A stretch of DNA of 64,000 nt from Cyanobium gracile PCC 6307 (GTDB lineage: Bacteria; Cyanobacteriota; Cyanobacteriia; PCC-6307; Cyanobiaceae), in contig NC_019675.1 of assembly GCF_000316515.1 (NCBI RefSeq), positions 1,947,964-2,011,963 on the forward strand, read 5' to 3'. A program made the translations under genes and the position numbers. Shown in pieces: positions 7,908-17,672 of this stretch; position 1 is the stretch's first letter; each line of letters begins with the position of its first letter. The notes beneath the pieces were generated by a model. That model was not told the origin of the DNA. It made no database searches and worked only from the letters and a program-made list of their open reading frames with translations.

Positions 7908-8735
7908 TCACATTGTAGCCACTTCAAGAGCAGGAATCACCACCGTGCCCCTGTCGCTGCGGTAGAGACCCACGTAGACGAGCAGACCAAGCACCACAAA
8001 CACCCCCTGCGCAACAACGGAGGCCATCGAGAGCCACGGGTAGGCATAGCCACCGGCCAGGAAGGTCGAGATGTCCCACAGACCATGGGCCACCATCGCC
8101 GGCCAAATGAGGCCCGTGTAGCGGCGGAAGACATACAGGAGGATGCCGCTCAGGGCCGCCAGGACCACCTGGATCGCCCCGATCCAGCCCATCCCCATGG
8201 CCATGTTGGGGAGATGGAACAGGCCGAAGCAGACGCCGGTCCAGATCGCGGCGGTGGCTTCCGAGCGGCCCCCCTGGCGCAGGCATCGCAGGAACAGGCC
8301 CCGGAACAGCAGCTCCTCGGCGAAGCCCACGCCGACGCCGGCCGCGAGGATGGCCAGCAGCAGGTCCGGCGGCACCGCGCTCCACTGGATGCCCACCAGG
8401 CGGAAGGCGATCATCGCCACCCAGGCCAGCATCGACAGCTTCATCAGGCCGGTGCAGCGCAGTCGCACGGGATCCCGCCAGACATGGTCCCAGCGGCACC
8501 AGCGGGTGAAGGCCAGCAGCGCCAGGCCGCCGAGGCTGAGGGGGACAACCGCCGCGGCGAAGGCATTGCCGGCCGTCTTGAACCAGTCGGTGTAAGGAAT
8601 GCCGGTGCGGAATTGCAGGACTCCGGCCAGGGCGCTGTAGGCGAGCCAGAGCGCGATCCCCAGGCGGATCGTCGGACGGACGCGCGGGCCGTTGGCGCCC
8701 GCCGATGCGCCCTCCGTGGCGATGGTCTTGATCAA
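7908..8735 (-). CDS. CPBP-family intramembrane metalloprotease (CAAX/Abi type)
   Basis: The 275-aa multi-spanning membrane protein has the three CPBP motifs in order: EELLFRG (EExxxR), FGLFHLPN (first His) and AHGLWD (second His). These form a metal site in the membrane. In bacteria the family is linked to bacteriocin immunity, protein maturation or unknown proteolysis. Translation appears to start at a TTG preceded four bases upstream by a strong GGAGG, which decides the start. It lies 22 nt upstream of the antitoxin start on the same strand. Confidence 0.82.
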   Translation of the reverse strand: MIKTIATEGASAGANGPRVRPTIRLGIALWLAYSALAGVLQFRTGIPYTDWFKTAGNAFAAAVVPLSLGGLALLAFTRWCRWDHVWRDPVRLRCTGLMKLSMLAWVAMIAFRLVGIQWSAVPPDLLLAILAAGVGVGFAEELLFRGLFLRCLRQGGRSEATAAIWTGVCFGLFHLPNMAMGMGWIGAIQVVLAALSGILLYVFRRYTGLIWPAMVAHGLWDISTFLAGGYAYPWLSMASVVAQGVFVVLGLLVYVGLYRSDRGTVVIPALEVATM

Positions 8736-8852
8736 GGCACGGCACCTCCCAGGGCACTACTAGTGGGACCAGGGGGCCCTGTCACCCCGACCCGGCCTGC
8801 ACGGACGCCGACCGCCGCGCTGGGTACATTCGAACCAGTAGCCACCTTGCCG

Positions 8853-9425
8853 ATGCGACGCCTTCCGCTCCTTGCCGCCTCCCTGCTGGGCCTGGCGTGT
8901 GTGGTGGCGGCGGCGCCGGCGCTGGCCGATACCGTGCAGGCGCGCTGCGATGTCTTCCCCGCCGGGGAGGACAAGGCCACCTCCTCCGGGCTGTGCAGCT
9001 TCTCGCAGCGGCAGGGATTCGTCAGCATCCAGCTCATGGGCGGCGAGAGAATCGAGCTCAAGCCCAACGAGAGCACCCCCAACGCCTACTTCGATGGGCG
9101 CGGTGAACCGGCCAGGCGCGAGATCCTGGAGGCCAACCGCGGCCAGGTGTACCGGCTGGAGAACCAGTCGATCTTCGTCTTCTGGGATCCCGCCCCCTAC
9201 GGCAAGGAAGCCACTGGCAGCACCACGCCCACCGCACCCTCGGAGAAGCCCCCGGAGATCGTGCAGTTGCTGCTGGGCATCCGCCAGGTGAAGTTCGAGG
9301 GCGCCTGCCGGGTCAACTTCAACAAGGCCGGCAAACTCTTCAGCAAGACCTCCGCCTGCACCCCGGCCCAGGTGAGCGTCGCGGAGGACGCCATGCAGCG
9401 GTTCTTCCGGGAGCAGGGCCTCTGA
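8853..9425 (+). CDS. Secreted hypothetical protein
   Basis: The 190-aa product has a clear Sec signal peptide (RRLPLLAASLLGLACVVAA, cleavage near APALAD). A soluble domain with a few scattered Cys residues and a Pro/Thr-rich stretch at about residues 120-130 follows. I do not recognise a family. It is probably periplasmic or exported. The gene stands alone, divergent from the CPBP protease gene. Confidence 0.65.
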   Translation: MRRLPLLAASLLGLACVVAAAPALADTVQARCDVFPAGEDKATSSGLCSFSQRQGFVSIQLMGGERIELKPNESTPNAYFDGRGEPARREILEANRGQVYRLENQSIFVFWDPAPYGKEATGSTTPTAPSEKPPEIVQLLLGIRQVKFEGACRVNFNKAGKLFSKTSACTPAQVSVAEDAMQRFFREQGL

Positions 9426-10198
9426 GGGCCCTGGGGAGTGGTGATCACCGGCGGCGGTCGCGCCGAGGGTGCGACCTGATTTCCTGCCGGAACCTTCTGC
9501 TGCTGGCCACAGCAACGTGCCACTCAAGGACCGTAGCTGATGGGCACCCCAACCTGGTGGCGCGGCGCACGTAACGGCCTCGCACGCAGCCCGTATCGAT
9601 CGATTCGCTGGAGCCCCCCGGTGCTGGAGGTGCTCGTCATGGAGAGGCGCGACGTTCCTGGCGGAGGGCGCTGAGGGGATGGCCTGCGACGGCTTGGCCC
9701 GTCCATCGGGATGGGGGCTTGCCGCTGGCCGACGTGCCTCCATGAAGCTGCATGGAAGCAGCGAAGATGTTGCGCCGATCAGAGGAGGAAACCCAGACAA
9801 TCACTGGTGGCTTCTCGTTAGCACCCCATGCATCCAACGCGCCTGGAGCAGACGCTTCGCTCGTGAAGAATCTTTTCTGCAATGGTCGATGACCGATTCG
9901 GGACTCTCACAATCGATCCACGCCCAGATGTGAGCTTGGAGCACCGACGAAGAAGGGAAGCCGGGGGATTCCCAGGCTCTCTTCCCGTGTCAACCGCCAC
10001 GTCTTTTCTTCAGGTCCAGGAGTTGCCCCCCATGACGACTTCCATCCATCCCACGCCGTAATCCGCACCGCACCGCAGGTGGTGATCTGAGTCACGCCGA
10101 GTCCCGGGCAGCGATGCCGCTCAGTTGCACCTGCCCATCTGATCTCCATTCGGTTTCCCATGGTTTGCCCATCTCCTTGGAACTGGAGGGTTGGACCC
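9426..10198. other. Non-coding stretch, nothing recognised
   Basis: These 773 bases carry only short ORFs in all frames, none with a family resemblance, coding-like composition or ribosome-binding site. I see no tRNA, terminator or repeat. It may be a decayed gene or a promoter region for the TPR protein. Confidence 0.5.
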
Positions 10199-11854
10199 AT
10201 GACCCATCGTCCCCATCCCCTCCGGACGGTGTTGCCCCTGATGGTGGGTCTGGTCCTGCAGGCTCCCGTCAGCCTGGCCCAGGTTCAGGGGCCTCCCCTG
10301 TATGACAACCTCGGCTCACACCACTACCCCCTGTCGATCAGGAATCGCCTGGCTCAGGCCTACTTCGACCAGGGGCTCCGTCTCTACTACGGGTTCAACC
10401 ACGCTGAAGCGATCCGGGCCTTCCGCCACGCCGCCAGCCTCGATCCCCGCTGCGCCCTCTGCCACTGGGGAGAAGCGCTGGCGTTGGGACCCAACATCAA
10501 CCTGGCGATGGACCGCGAGGCGGGGCTGCAGGCGTGGGCCGCTCTGCAGAAGGCGCGGGCCACCATGGCCACAGCCTCGCCGAAGGAGCGGAACCTGATC
10601 GAGGGGCTCACCCGTCGCTACACGGCCGATCCGCCGGTGGAGAGGGGCCCCCTGGATGCGGCCTGGGCCGACGCGCTGGGGAAGCTCGTTCGTCTGTATC
10701 CGGACGACATGGATCTGCGCACGTTGCATGCGGAGGCGCTGATGGATCTGACCCCTTGGCAGTATTGGAACAAGGACGGCTCACCCCGTGAACACACGGC
10801 CGAGATCCTGCGTCAACTGGAGACCGTTCTGCGGATCGCACCCAACCATCCGGGTGCCAATCACTTCTATATCCACGCCATCGAGGAAGTGCAGCCCGAT
10901 CGTGCACTGCAGGCCGCCGAGCGGCTGGCCGCTCTGATGCCCGGTGCCGGGCACATCGTGCACATGCCTGGACACATCTATGTGAGGGTTGGACGCTATC
11001 GCGATGCCATCACCGCCAACGAACATGCCATCCACGCCGATGAAACCTACATTCGGACACAGCGTCCTGGCTTCGGCGTCTACCTGGCCGGCTATTACCC
11101 CCACAATTACGACTTCTTAGCCTTCGCCGCCAGCATGATCGGCCGGCAAGAGCAGGTGCTTGCCGCCACCGAGACGCTGCGCACGCTGTCCCCGGATGAG
11201 ATGCTGCGCGCACCGGGGATGACCTTCCTGCAGCATCACCGCACCCGGCATCTGCAGATGAAGGTGCGCTTCGCTCTCTGGGAATCGATCCTGGCCGAAC
11301 CGGCTCCACCGGCGGACCTCGGCCATGCCCGCGGCATCTGGGCCTACGCCCGCGGTCGTGCCCTCATCGCCCAGGGAAACCTTGTGGAAGCACGCCGACT
11401 CCTGGAGGAGCTGCGGGCCCTGGCTGCAGACCCCGGGCTCTCGGCCCAACGGCTCGAGTTCAATACGTCGGGCACGGTGCTGGCGATCGCCAGAGACGTG
11501 CTGGCAGCCCATCTCGCGGCGGCTGGGGGGGATTCCGAGTCGGCCAAGCGCCAATTCCAGACGGCGGTGTCGCTCGAGGACGCGATGGTCTACGGAGAAC
11601 CACCGGAATGGTCGATTCCCGTCCGCCAGGACTTCGGGGCCTTCCTCCTCCGGGTGGGTGAGCCCGCCGCCGCTGAGCGCGTCTTCCGTGAGGATCTGAA
11701 GCGCTTTCCGGCGAACGGATGGTCCCTGCACGGGCTGGCCGGCAGCCTCCGCACCCAGGGACGCCAGCGTGAAGCCGCCTCCACCAGCGCCGAGTTTCGC
11801 CGGATGTGGGAGGGCAGCGACCTTCCTTCCTTCGCCACCGCCCGGGGCGGTTGA
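10199..11854 (+). CDS. Exported TPR-repeat protein
   Basis: The 551-aa product has a signal peptide (about residues 1-27, ending VSLAQ) followed by tetratricopeptide-type helices through the whole length, for example FDQGLRLYYGFNHAEAIRAF and YRDAITANEHAIHADE. It contains CALCHWGEALALGPNIN, a family signature in exported TPR proteins of unknown function. The start was chosen at the ATG at 10199, which has GGAGG at a good distance and begins the signal peptide. It precedes the MacAB-like efflux genes by about 230 nt on the same strand and could act with them as a scaffold, which is inference. Confidence 0.75.
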   Translation: MTHRPHPLRTVLPLMVGLVLQAPVSLAQVQGPPLYDNLGSHHYPLSIRNRLAQAYFDQGLRLYYGFNHAEAIRAFRHAASLDPRCALCHWGEALALGPNINLAMDREAGLQAWAALQKARATMATASPKERNLIEGLTRRYTADPPVERGPLDAAWADALGKLVRLYPDDMDLRTLHAEALMDLTPWQYWNKDGSPREHTAEILRQLETVLRIAPNHPGANHFYIHAIEEVQPDRALQAAERLAALMPGAGHIVHMPGHIYVRVGRYRDAITANEHAIHADETYIRTQRPGFGVYLAGYYPHNYDFLAFAASMIGRQEQVLAATETLRTLSPDEMLRAPGMTFLQHHRTRHLQMKVRFALWESILAEPAPPADLGHARGIWAYARGRALIAQGNLVEARRLLEELRALAADPGLSAQRLEFNTSGTVLAIARDVLAAHLAAAGGDSESAKRQFQTAVSLEDAMVYGEPPEWSIPVRQDFGAFLLRVGEPAAAERVFREDLKRFPANGWSLHGLAGSLRTQGRQREAASTSAEFRRMWEGSDLPSFATARGG

Positions 11855-12083
11855 GGCTGGAAACACCGGATGGCCTTGCCTTGGTGCGCACGTCCTCCCT
11901 TCCGATCGCCTTGCCACCAGCCTCCTGACCTGCAGAGACCAGGCGGGGCACGTCTGACGGGACCGGCTGGGTGGAGCCGTGGTCACATCTGCTCACACCT
12001 GGGCGACGCCACGTCGCGCCCCAGACACAGGCGAAAGCCATGGTGTGGGTACAGCCGCCCATGCCCGCCTCAACGCTCCCCGC

Positions 12084-13490
12084 ATGCTGCAGACCCCCCT
12101 GCGCCAGAGTCCCACCCCTCCAGCCTCGGCCAGGCCAGGAGCCGCTTCAGCGCTGTCTCCGGCGGGCACGCCATGGTCACGCTGGAAGGTGATCGCCGCC
12201 GGTTCGCTGACGCTCTGTCTGGCGGGGGGCGGTTGGCTGTCCTGGCATCAGGGACAGGTCCGTGCCCGCCAGGCCGCCCTGCTCGCCCAGACGGCGGTGG
12301 TGGAGCGCAGCAACGTGGTTCTTCAGGTGACAGCGTCCGGTTCGATCCGTCCCACGACGCCCGTGAACATCAGCCCCAAGCAACCGGGTCGCGTCACGGC
12401 CCTGTTCGTGGATCAGGGGGATCGGGTCAGCGCCGGCCAGGTGCTGGCGCGCATGGATGACAGCAACCTGCGGGGCACGTTGCAATCGGCCCTGGGAACC
12501 CTGGTGGCGGCGGAAGCCAACCTGCAGAAGCTGCGGGCCGGTAACCGCCCCCAGGAGATCGAGGCCGCCCGGCGCAACCTGGAGGCGGCGGAGGCCGATC
12601 AGATCGCCGTTCGTTCCACCTTCCTCAGCAACCAGCAGCTGTACCGATCGGGCGCAATCGCCCGGGTCAGCTTTGATGCCAGCCGCTCGGCCTTCCTGGC
12701 CAGTGAAGCCAGGGTGCGGTCGCTGCGGGCCCAGCTGAATCTCGCCAGCGCCGGCAGCCGCGCCGAGGACATCACCACGGCGGCCGCCCAGGTGCTTCAG
12801 GCCAGGGGGGGTCTGGCCAGCATCCAAGCCCAGGTCAATGACACCGTGATCCGGGCCCCCTTTGCCGGGGTGGTCAGCCAGAAATACGCCGACGTCGGCG
12901 CGTTCGTGACGCCCACCACCTCCGCCAGCGCCACCAGCTCGGCCACCTCCTCGTCGATCCTGGCCCTGGCCAGCGAACTGGAAGCGGTGGCCAACGTGGC
13001 GGAAGTGGACGTGGGCGCCATCCGGCCCGGCCAGCCGGTGGATCTGCAGGTGGATGCCTTCCCTCGCCAGGTGTTCCGCGGAACCGTGCGGCTGGTGGCG
13101 CCGGAAGCGGTGGTGGAGCAGAACGTGACCAGCTTCCAGGTACGAATCGCCCTGGCAGCCGACGCGCGCAGCCAGCTCCGCTCCGGCATGAACCTCACCG
13201 CCAACGTCCGGGTGGGCCGGCGCTCCGATGCCCTGCTGATCCCCACCCCGGCGATCGTGAGCGAGCGGGACGGCACCGGAGTGATGCGGCCCGGTGACAA
13301 CGGGGAGCCCAGCTTCCAGCCGGTGCAGGTGGGCGTCACGATCGGCAACCGCACCGAAGTGCTGCGCGGCCTGAAAGCCGGCGATCGGGTCTACCTGTCC
13401 GTGCCGGGCCGGCGTCAGCCCAACGCCCGGCCGGTGTCGGGCGCCTCGCCGTTCCAGCAGCAGCGGGGCCAGGGGAGGATGCCACGTTGA
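12084..13490 (+). CDS. MacA-like periplasmic adaptor (HlyD/RND membrane fusion protein)
   Basis: The 468-aa product has one N-terminal membrane anchor (about residues 36-54). A biotinyl-lipoyl half (GRVTALFVDQGDRVSAGQVL), a helical hairpin rich in Ala/Glu/Arg (about 140-245), and the second lipoyl half (VIRAPFAGVVSQKYADVG) follow, then beta-barrel and membrane-proximal domains. Such adaptors link an inner-membrane ABC exporter to an outer-membrane channel. It overlaps the permease gene by 4 nt, so the two are translationally coupled. A Ser/Thr/Ala-rich loop at about 275-292 interrupts the second lipoyl region. Confidence 0.88.
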   Translation: MLQTPLRQSPTPPASARPGAASALSPAGTPWSRWKVIAAGSLTLCLAGGGWLSWHQGQVRARQAALLAQTAVVERSNVVLQVTASGSIRPTTPVNISPKQPGRVTALFVDQGDRVSAGQVLARMDDSNLRGTLQSALGTLVAAEANLQKLRAGNRPQEIEAARRNLEAAEADQIAVRSTFLSNQQLYRSGAIARVSFDASRSAFLASEARVRSLRAQLNLASAGSRAEDITTAAAQVLQARGGLASIQAQVNDTVIRAPFAGVVSQKYADVGAFVTPTTSASATSSATSSSILALASELEAVANVAEVDVGAIRPGQPVDLQVDAFPRQVFRGTVRLVAPEAVVEQNVTSFQVRIALAADARSQLRSGMNLTANVRVGRRSDALLIPTPAIVSERDGTGVMRPGDNGEPSFQPVQVGVTIGNRTEVLRGLKAGDRVYLSVPGRRQPNARPVSGASPFQQQRGQGRMPR

Positions 13491-14755
13491 CGGGGCGTCG
13501 CCGGGGTGAGCGGGGTGGTGGCGAGCTGGTCGAAACGATCGCGCTCGCCTGGTCGTCGCTGCTGGCCAACCGGATGCGCTCCGCCCTGACGATGCTGGGC
13601 GTGATCATCGGCATCGGCGCCGTGATCAGCATGGTGACGATCGGGCGCGGCGCCCAGCTCCAGACGGAGAGCCAGTTGAAATCGCTGGGTTCGAACCTGC
13701 TCTTCGTGCAGAGCGGCGTGGCACCCAGCGGCGGCCCCGCCTCACGGGGAGCGGGCTCGGCCACCACCCTCACCTGGGAGGATGCCCAGGCGATCGCCGC
13801 GTCCATCCCCGCCGTGGCGGACGTGGCCCCGAATCTGAGCCAACGTGCCCAGGTGGTGCTGGCCGATCGCAACACCAACACCACGGTGGTGGGCAGCACG
13901 CCGGCCTTCGTGGCGGTGCGCGACTTTCTGCCCCTGAGCGGGCGTTTTTTCAACCAGGCCGAACTCAACCAGGCCGCCAGGGTGGCCGTGCTGGGACAGA
14001 CCGTCGTCGACAGCCTCGGGTTGACGGACCGCAGCGCTCTGGACCGCACGATCCGCATCCGCGGCGAGACCTTCACCGTCATCGGCACCCTGGAGTTCAA
14101 GGGCAGCACGGGTTTCCGCGACCAGGACGATCAGGTGCTGATTCCGCTCACCACAATGGCCGCAAGGATCGTGGGGATGAACACCACAGCCGGTGTGTCG
14201 GTGGAGAGCATCGCGGTTTCGGCGCGGTCCGCCGAGGGCATGGAGGCAGGGGAGTATCAGATCACCAACCTGCTGCGGTTACGCCACAGGATCGTGCCGC
14301 CCCGAGAGGACGATTTCCTGATTCGCAACCAGGCCGATCTGGTCAACGCCTCCAACGCCGTCGCCCATGTGTTCACGGCGCTGCTGGGCGGATCCGCCGC
14401 CATTTCCCTCTTGGTGGGAGGGATCGGCATCATGAACATCATGCTGGTGTCCGTCACAGAGCGAACGCGTGAGATCGGCATCCGGCGCGCCATCGGAGCC
14501 CGTTGCAGTGACATCCTGCGCCAGTTCCTGATCGAATCAACGGTGCTGTCTCTGGCGGGCGGCCTCCTGGGTGTTCTGCTTGGTGTGCTGGCGTCGATGG
14601 CCATCAATTCGGTCTTTGGCTGGAGCGCAGGGATCGCCCTTGATGCGGTGGTTTGCTCGCTGATCTTCTGCCTGGTGATCGGTGTTTTCTTCGGCGCCTA
14701 TCCGGCCAGCAAGGCCGCCCAGCTGGATCCGATGACGGCACTCCGGAGCGATTGA
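13487..14755 (+). CDS. MacB-type ABC transporter permease
   Basis: The 422-aa product has the MacB periplasmic core domain between a first membrane helix (ALTMLGVIIGIGAVISMV, about residues 33-50) and three C-terminal helices with the FtsX-like region (GGIGIMNIMLVSVTERTREI). It lacks a fused ATPase, which is encoded by the next gene 3 nt downstream. The apparent start is a TTG inside the stop of the adaptor gene. It likely exports a peptide or small molecule by mechanotransmission with MacA and an outer-membrane channel encoded elsewhere. Confidence 0.88.
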   Translation: MTGRRRGERGGGELVETIALAWSSLLANRMRSALTMLGVIIGIGAVISMVTIGRGAQLQTESQLKSLGSNLLFVQSGVAPSGGPASRGAGSATTLTWEDAQAIAASIPAVADVAPNLSQRAQVVLADRNTNTTVVGSTPAFVAVRDFLPLSGRFFNQAELNQAARVAVLGQTVVDSLGLTDRSALDRTIRIRGETFTVIGTLEFKGSTGFRDQDDQVLIPLTTMAARIVGMNTTAGVSVESIAVSARSAEGMEAGEYQITNLLRLRHRIVPPREDDFLIRNQADLVNASNAVAHVFTALLGGSAAISLLVGGIGIMNIMLVSVTERTREIGIRRAIGARCSDILRQFLIESTVLSLAGGLLGVLLGVLASMAINSVFGWSAGIALDAVVCSLIFCLVIGVFFGAYPASKAAQLDPMTALRSD

Positions 14756-14758
14756 ACC

Positions 14759-15460
14759 ATGCTGCAACTGCGACAGATCACCAAGGCTTATCGCATCGGA
14801 GAGATGGAGTCTGAGATTCTGCACGGTATCGACCTGACCATCCTTCGCGGCGAGTACACCGCGATTGTGGGCTCGTCTGGATCCGGCAAGTCCACCCTGA
14901 TGACCATTCTCGGATGCCTGGAGCAGCCCAGCAGTGGCCAGTACTACTTCGATGCCCGTGATATCACCCAGCTGAGCGACAATGAACGCACGGACATTCG
15001 CAACGTTCGGATCGGTTTTGTTTTTCAGCAATTCAACCTCCTGCCGCGCCTGACAGCACTGCAGAACGTCATGCTGCCGATGGTCTATGCCGGTTACGAC
15101 CGACAGGAGCGGCGGCAGAGGGCGGCGGCGATGCTGGAGCAGGTGGGGCTGGCGGACCGGATGGCCAACCGACCCAATCAGCTCTCCGGTGGCCAACAAC
15201 AACGCGTCGCGATCGCCCGCGCCCTGGTGAACCAGCCCGAACTGCTGCTGGCCGACGAACCCACCGGTGCTCTCGATTCACGGACCGGCCAGGAGGTGAT
15301 CGAGCTGATCTCCGGTCTTCACGCCGATGGGCTCACGATCGTGCTCGTCACCCACGACCCGTCCGTGGCCGAGAACAGCGGGCGGATCATCCGGATCCAG
15401 GACGGGCAGATCAGCAGCGACAGCCGACCGCGCTGCCCAGACGACCTGTTTCAGAACTGA
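14759..15460 (+). CDS. MacB-type ABC transporter ATPase
   Basis: The 233-aa product has Walker A (GSSGSGKST, about residues 40-48), a Q-loop (FQQFN), the ABC signature LSGGQQQR, Walker B ([12 protein letters not shown]) and the H-loop His (VTHDP). This is the LolD/MacB subclass. It is the last gene of the adaptor-permease-ATPase operon. Confidence 0.92.
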   Translation: MLQLRQITKAYRIGEMESEILHGIDLTILRGEYTAIVGSSGSGKSTLMTILGCLEQPSSGQYYFDARDITQLSDNERTDIRNVRIGFVFQQFNLLPRLTALQNVMLPMVYAGYDRQERRQRAAAMLEQVGLADRMANRPNQLSGGQQQRVAIARALVNQPELLLADEPTGALDSRTGQEVIELISGLHADGLTIVLVTHDPSVAENSGRIIRIQDGQISSDSRPRCPDDLFQN

Positions 15461-15614
15461 GGGGGGAACGGCTCGTGGATGCTTGGATCCGGTGCCTCCA
15501 GCCGCACGTCAGGCACCAGGCAAGCCGGCTGGGCCCTCCCCAGAGCTTGCGGCAGCACCATCGTCCCGAGCGGCCATGCGGCCCTCGGTGCCGTGAATCC
15601 TCTGAGGGCATTCT

Positions 15615-16001
15615 TCAAGAGCTGAGTGGAGAGGTCGGGATCAAGGCGTCAGGCAAAGGTTCAAACCCAGCATCGGCGGGCGAAACAACGGAAATGAAGG
15701 TGAGTGGCTCCTGACCGTGATTGGTGACACCGTGCACACAACCCACGGGAGCGACGACCACATCGCCAGCTGTGATGGCCAAGGAAGAACCCGATGCCTC
15801 TGTCTGATAAGTGCCTTGACCGGAGAGGATCGTCCAGGTGTCTTGCCCGGAAGGATGAACGTGGGCAGCAATCCGTTGGCCTGGCTTGACATGCCACGCG
15901 ACGACTACAGCTTCAGCCGTTTCCATGATCACCGACCGTATCGGTTCATCGTCGGACGGCTGCATGAAATCAACAGCACGAAAAAGGCGGTCGCTACCCA
16001 T
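15615..16001 (-). CDS. Small cupin-domain protein
   Basis: The 128-aa product is a single cupin barrel. Motif 1 is seen in GQRIAAHVHPSGQDTWTIL (HxH with the Gln-Asp variant instead of the usual Glu), and motif 2 in GDVVVAPVGCVHGVTN with its His. The first half-motif and second His could bind a metal. The function is unknown. The start was set at the ATG at 16001, since the longer frame upstream looks non-coding. Confidence 0.7.
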   Translation of the reverse strand: MGSDRLFRAVDFMQPSDDEPIRSVIMETAEAVVVAWHVKPGQRIAAHVHPSGQDTWTILSGQGTYQTEASGSSLAITAGDVVVAPVGCVHGVTNHGQEPLTFISVVSPADAGFEPLPDALIPTSPLSS

Positions 16002-16366
16002 GGCAAATCCCTCGCGTGAAGGGGAATGGCTGACGCTGGAGCAAAAGCAGATGCCAACTGTAGGCCAGTCCCCAGGCAGGAAAGTTGATCGCATGACGGT
16101 AGCCATTGCTCGGATGTCCGGTGTGACACTGGCGCCAGGAGTCAAGGGGAGGGGGGGCACACGACGGCCTCGATGCCGAGGCGAGTGGTGGCAAGCGCTG
16201 AAGCGTGGGGAGCCCGGTCGGGCGGCTCACGGGCCAGCGTGGCAAGTCTGGGCTGATCCGACAGGAATCCCACCTGGCGCTGACACTGCTTGGCAGGGCC
16301 GCAACCCCCGAGATCGCCCAGACCCGCCTCTGGCCACGCAGCGCTTCCGCATGACGTGTCACCGAT

Positions 16367-16636
16367 TCACCTGTCCTGAGCATCCGGGAAGCCCACCTCT
16401 CCTTCCAGCACCCAGCCAGACCACTCAGTGCAGGCACAAAGCCGCGGTGCGATGGTGGCACGTCGCTCATCGGGAGACAGCTGCCAGAACTGACCATCGA
16501 CAAAGACATCATCAGCCAGCCATAAGATCATGTTTCTTCCTCTATAGATCATCACAGCACTGGATTTCGCGACCTCCGCAACGACTGACATAAGGTCATT
16601 TCCCATAGTCTGCCGGTGCTCCACATCTGCGCCCAT
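16367..16636 (-). CDS. Possible small hypothetical protein
   Basis: The minus-strand reading frame from an ATG at 16636 encodes about 89 aa, including MILWLADDVFVDGQFWQL and a C-terminal TEWSGWVLEGEVGF. I recognise no family. It partly overlaps the small exported protein gene in a different frame, so at most one of them may be real in the overlap. Confidence is low. Confidence 0.3.
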   Translation of the reverse strand: MGADVEHRQTMGNDLMSVVAEVAKSSAVMIYRGRNMILWLADDVFVDGQFWQLSPDERRATIAPRLCACTEWSGWVLEGEVGFPDAQDR

Positions 16637-16874
16637 AGCTTCTGATGAGCTGAACGTTCTGAGCATCAGCCCCATGGAAAGCTCCTTGATTGAGGTTCCA
16701 CAGTGCATCCCTCGCCCTGGCGCACATCAGATAGGTATTGCCTCCAAGCTCGCTACGTCGAATCGCAGCGATCCAGGTCAGGATAAGGTGGTTGGGACCA
16801 GCTGGCTGCGCATGGACAGGAGGGTGCAGGGCTAGCACGAGCGCGAGTCGCAGACAGATTCCAAGCATTCTCAT
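16596..16874 (-). CDS. Small exported hypothetical protein
   Basis: The 92-aa product starts with a convincing Sec signal peptide (MRMLGICLRLALVLAL, cleavage near VHAQP). The short mature part has two Cys residues that could pair. No family is recognised. The signal peptide is the main reason for listing it. Composition here is lower in GC than the flanks. Confidence 0.45.
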   Translation of the reverse strand: MRMLGICLRLALVLALHPPVHAQPAGPNHLILTWIAAIRRSELGGNTYLMCARARDALWNLNQGAFHGADAQNVQLIRSYGRRCGAPADYGK

Positions 16875-17054
16875 CTTTGGGTTTCCAAAGAGGCGATTCT
16901 AGAACTGTATCTGACCTTGCTCCTTCTCGGAAGCCGTCAAGTCCGAAGACTGGACGCCCGGAGAAACTCCGTGAATCGCTGCAAAAACTCCAAAGTTTCT
17001 CAACGCCATTGACAAGAAAGCTGCGCCCATGGCTCAAATCCAATCAGTCAACGA

Positions 17055-17672
17055 TCAATGGGAGAAGTTCTGGACTGAATAGACGCGTCCAGTAAATGGA
17101 TCTGCCGCTATCCCATAGCCAAATCGGGAATAGGAAGGGGTCAGAAGATTAAACCGGTGGCCTGGACTGTACATCCACGACTTTTGAAACTTTTCAATCA
17201 ACCGATAACTGAGCACAACTCCTGGCGCCCCAGTCTGCTGCATGATGTTTTCTCCAACCCCGCCCTGGCCTCCAAGCCTGGAAAAACGGTCTGTCGGAGT
17301 CTTTCCCTCCGGAGTCTCGTGGGCGTAGTAGCGCCGGGTCAGCATATCCTGGGCGTGAAGTTGTGCAGCTTGTGCGAGGAGCGCATCTTCGACCAAAGGG
17401 GACAGCCCATTCAGCTGGCGATCCCGATTGACCAACCGAAGAGCCAATGCCCGGTTCTCAATAAGCGACCTTGGCTGGTGGGCATCGAGCACTCCGATGC
17501 TGGAGACACCGATTCTCCAGTCACTCCCCCCCTTGCCATTCTCAAGAGCAAAAAAGTCTCTGGCACCAATCAGGAGAAAGCCTACGATTAAGGAGACAGA
17601 CAGGATGACTTGCAGATTGACTCTTTTACCACTCAGTTGAAGATATCGTCTTCGTGGGTATCTCGCCATCAT
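17055..17672 (-). CDS. CAP-domain (SCP/PR-1-like) protein, membrane-anchored or secreted
   Basis: The 205-aa product has an N-terminal hydrophobic segment (ILSVSLIVGFLLIGA, about residues 23-37). A CAP domain follows: VNRDRQLNGLSPL, then LHAQDM with the first conserved His, GGVGENI with the Glu, and SPGHRFNLL with the second His. Bacterial CAP proteins are extracytoplasmic and of mostly unknown role. This gene also sits in a locally less GC-rich stretch. Confidence 0.8.
   Translation of the reverse strand: MMARYPRRRYLQLSGKRVNLQVILSVSLIVGFLLIGARDFFALENGKGGSDWRIGVSSIGVLDAHQPRSLIENRALALRLVNRDRQLNGLSPLVEDALLAQAAQLHAQDMLTRRYYAHETPEGKTPTDRFSRLGGQGGVGENIMQQTGAPGVVLSYRLIEKFQKSWMYSPGHRFNLLTPSYSRFGYGIAADPFTGRVYSVQNFSH

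Noticed and set aside
10451-10465. CALCH in the exported TPR protein as a c-type haem site
   Set aside because: It fits CxxCH, but it lies in a family signature (C-x-x-C-x-WG...GPN) where the His position is usually Trp or Tyr as I remember, so haem binding is unlikely.
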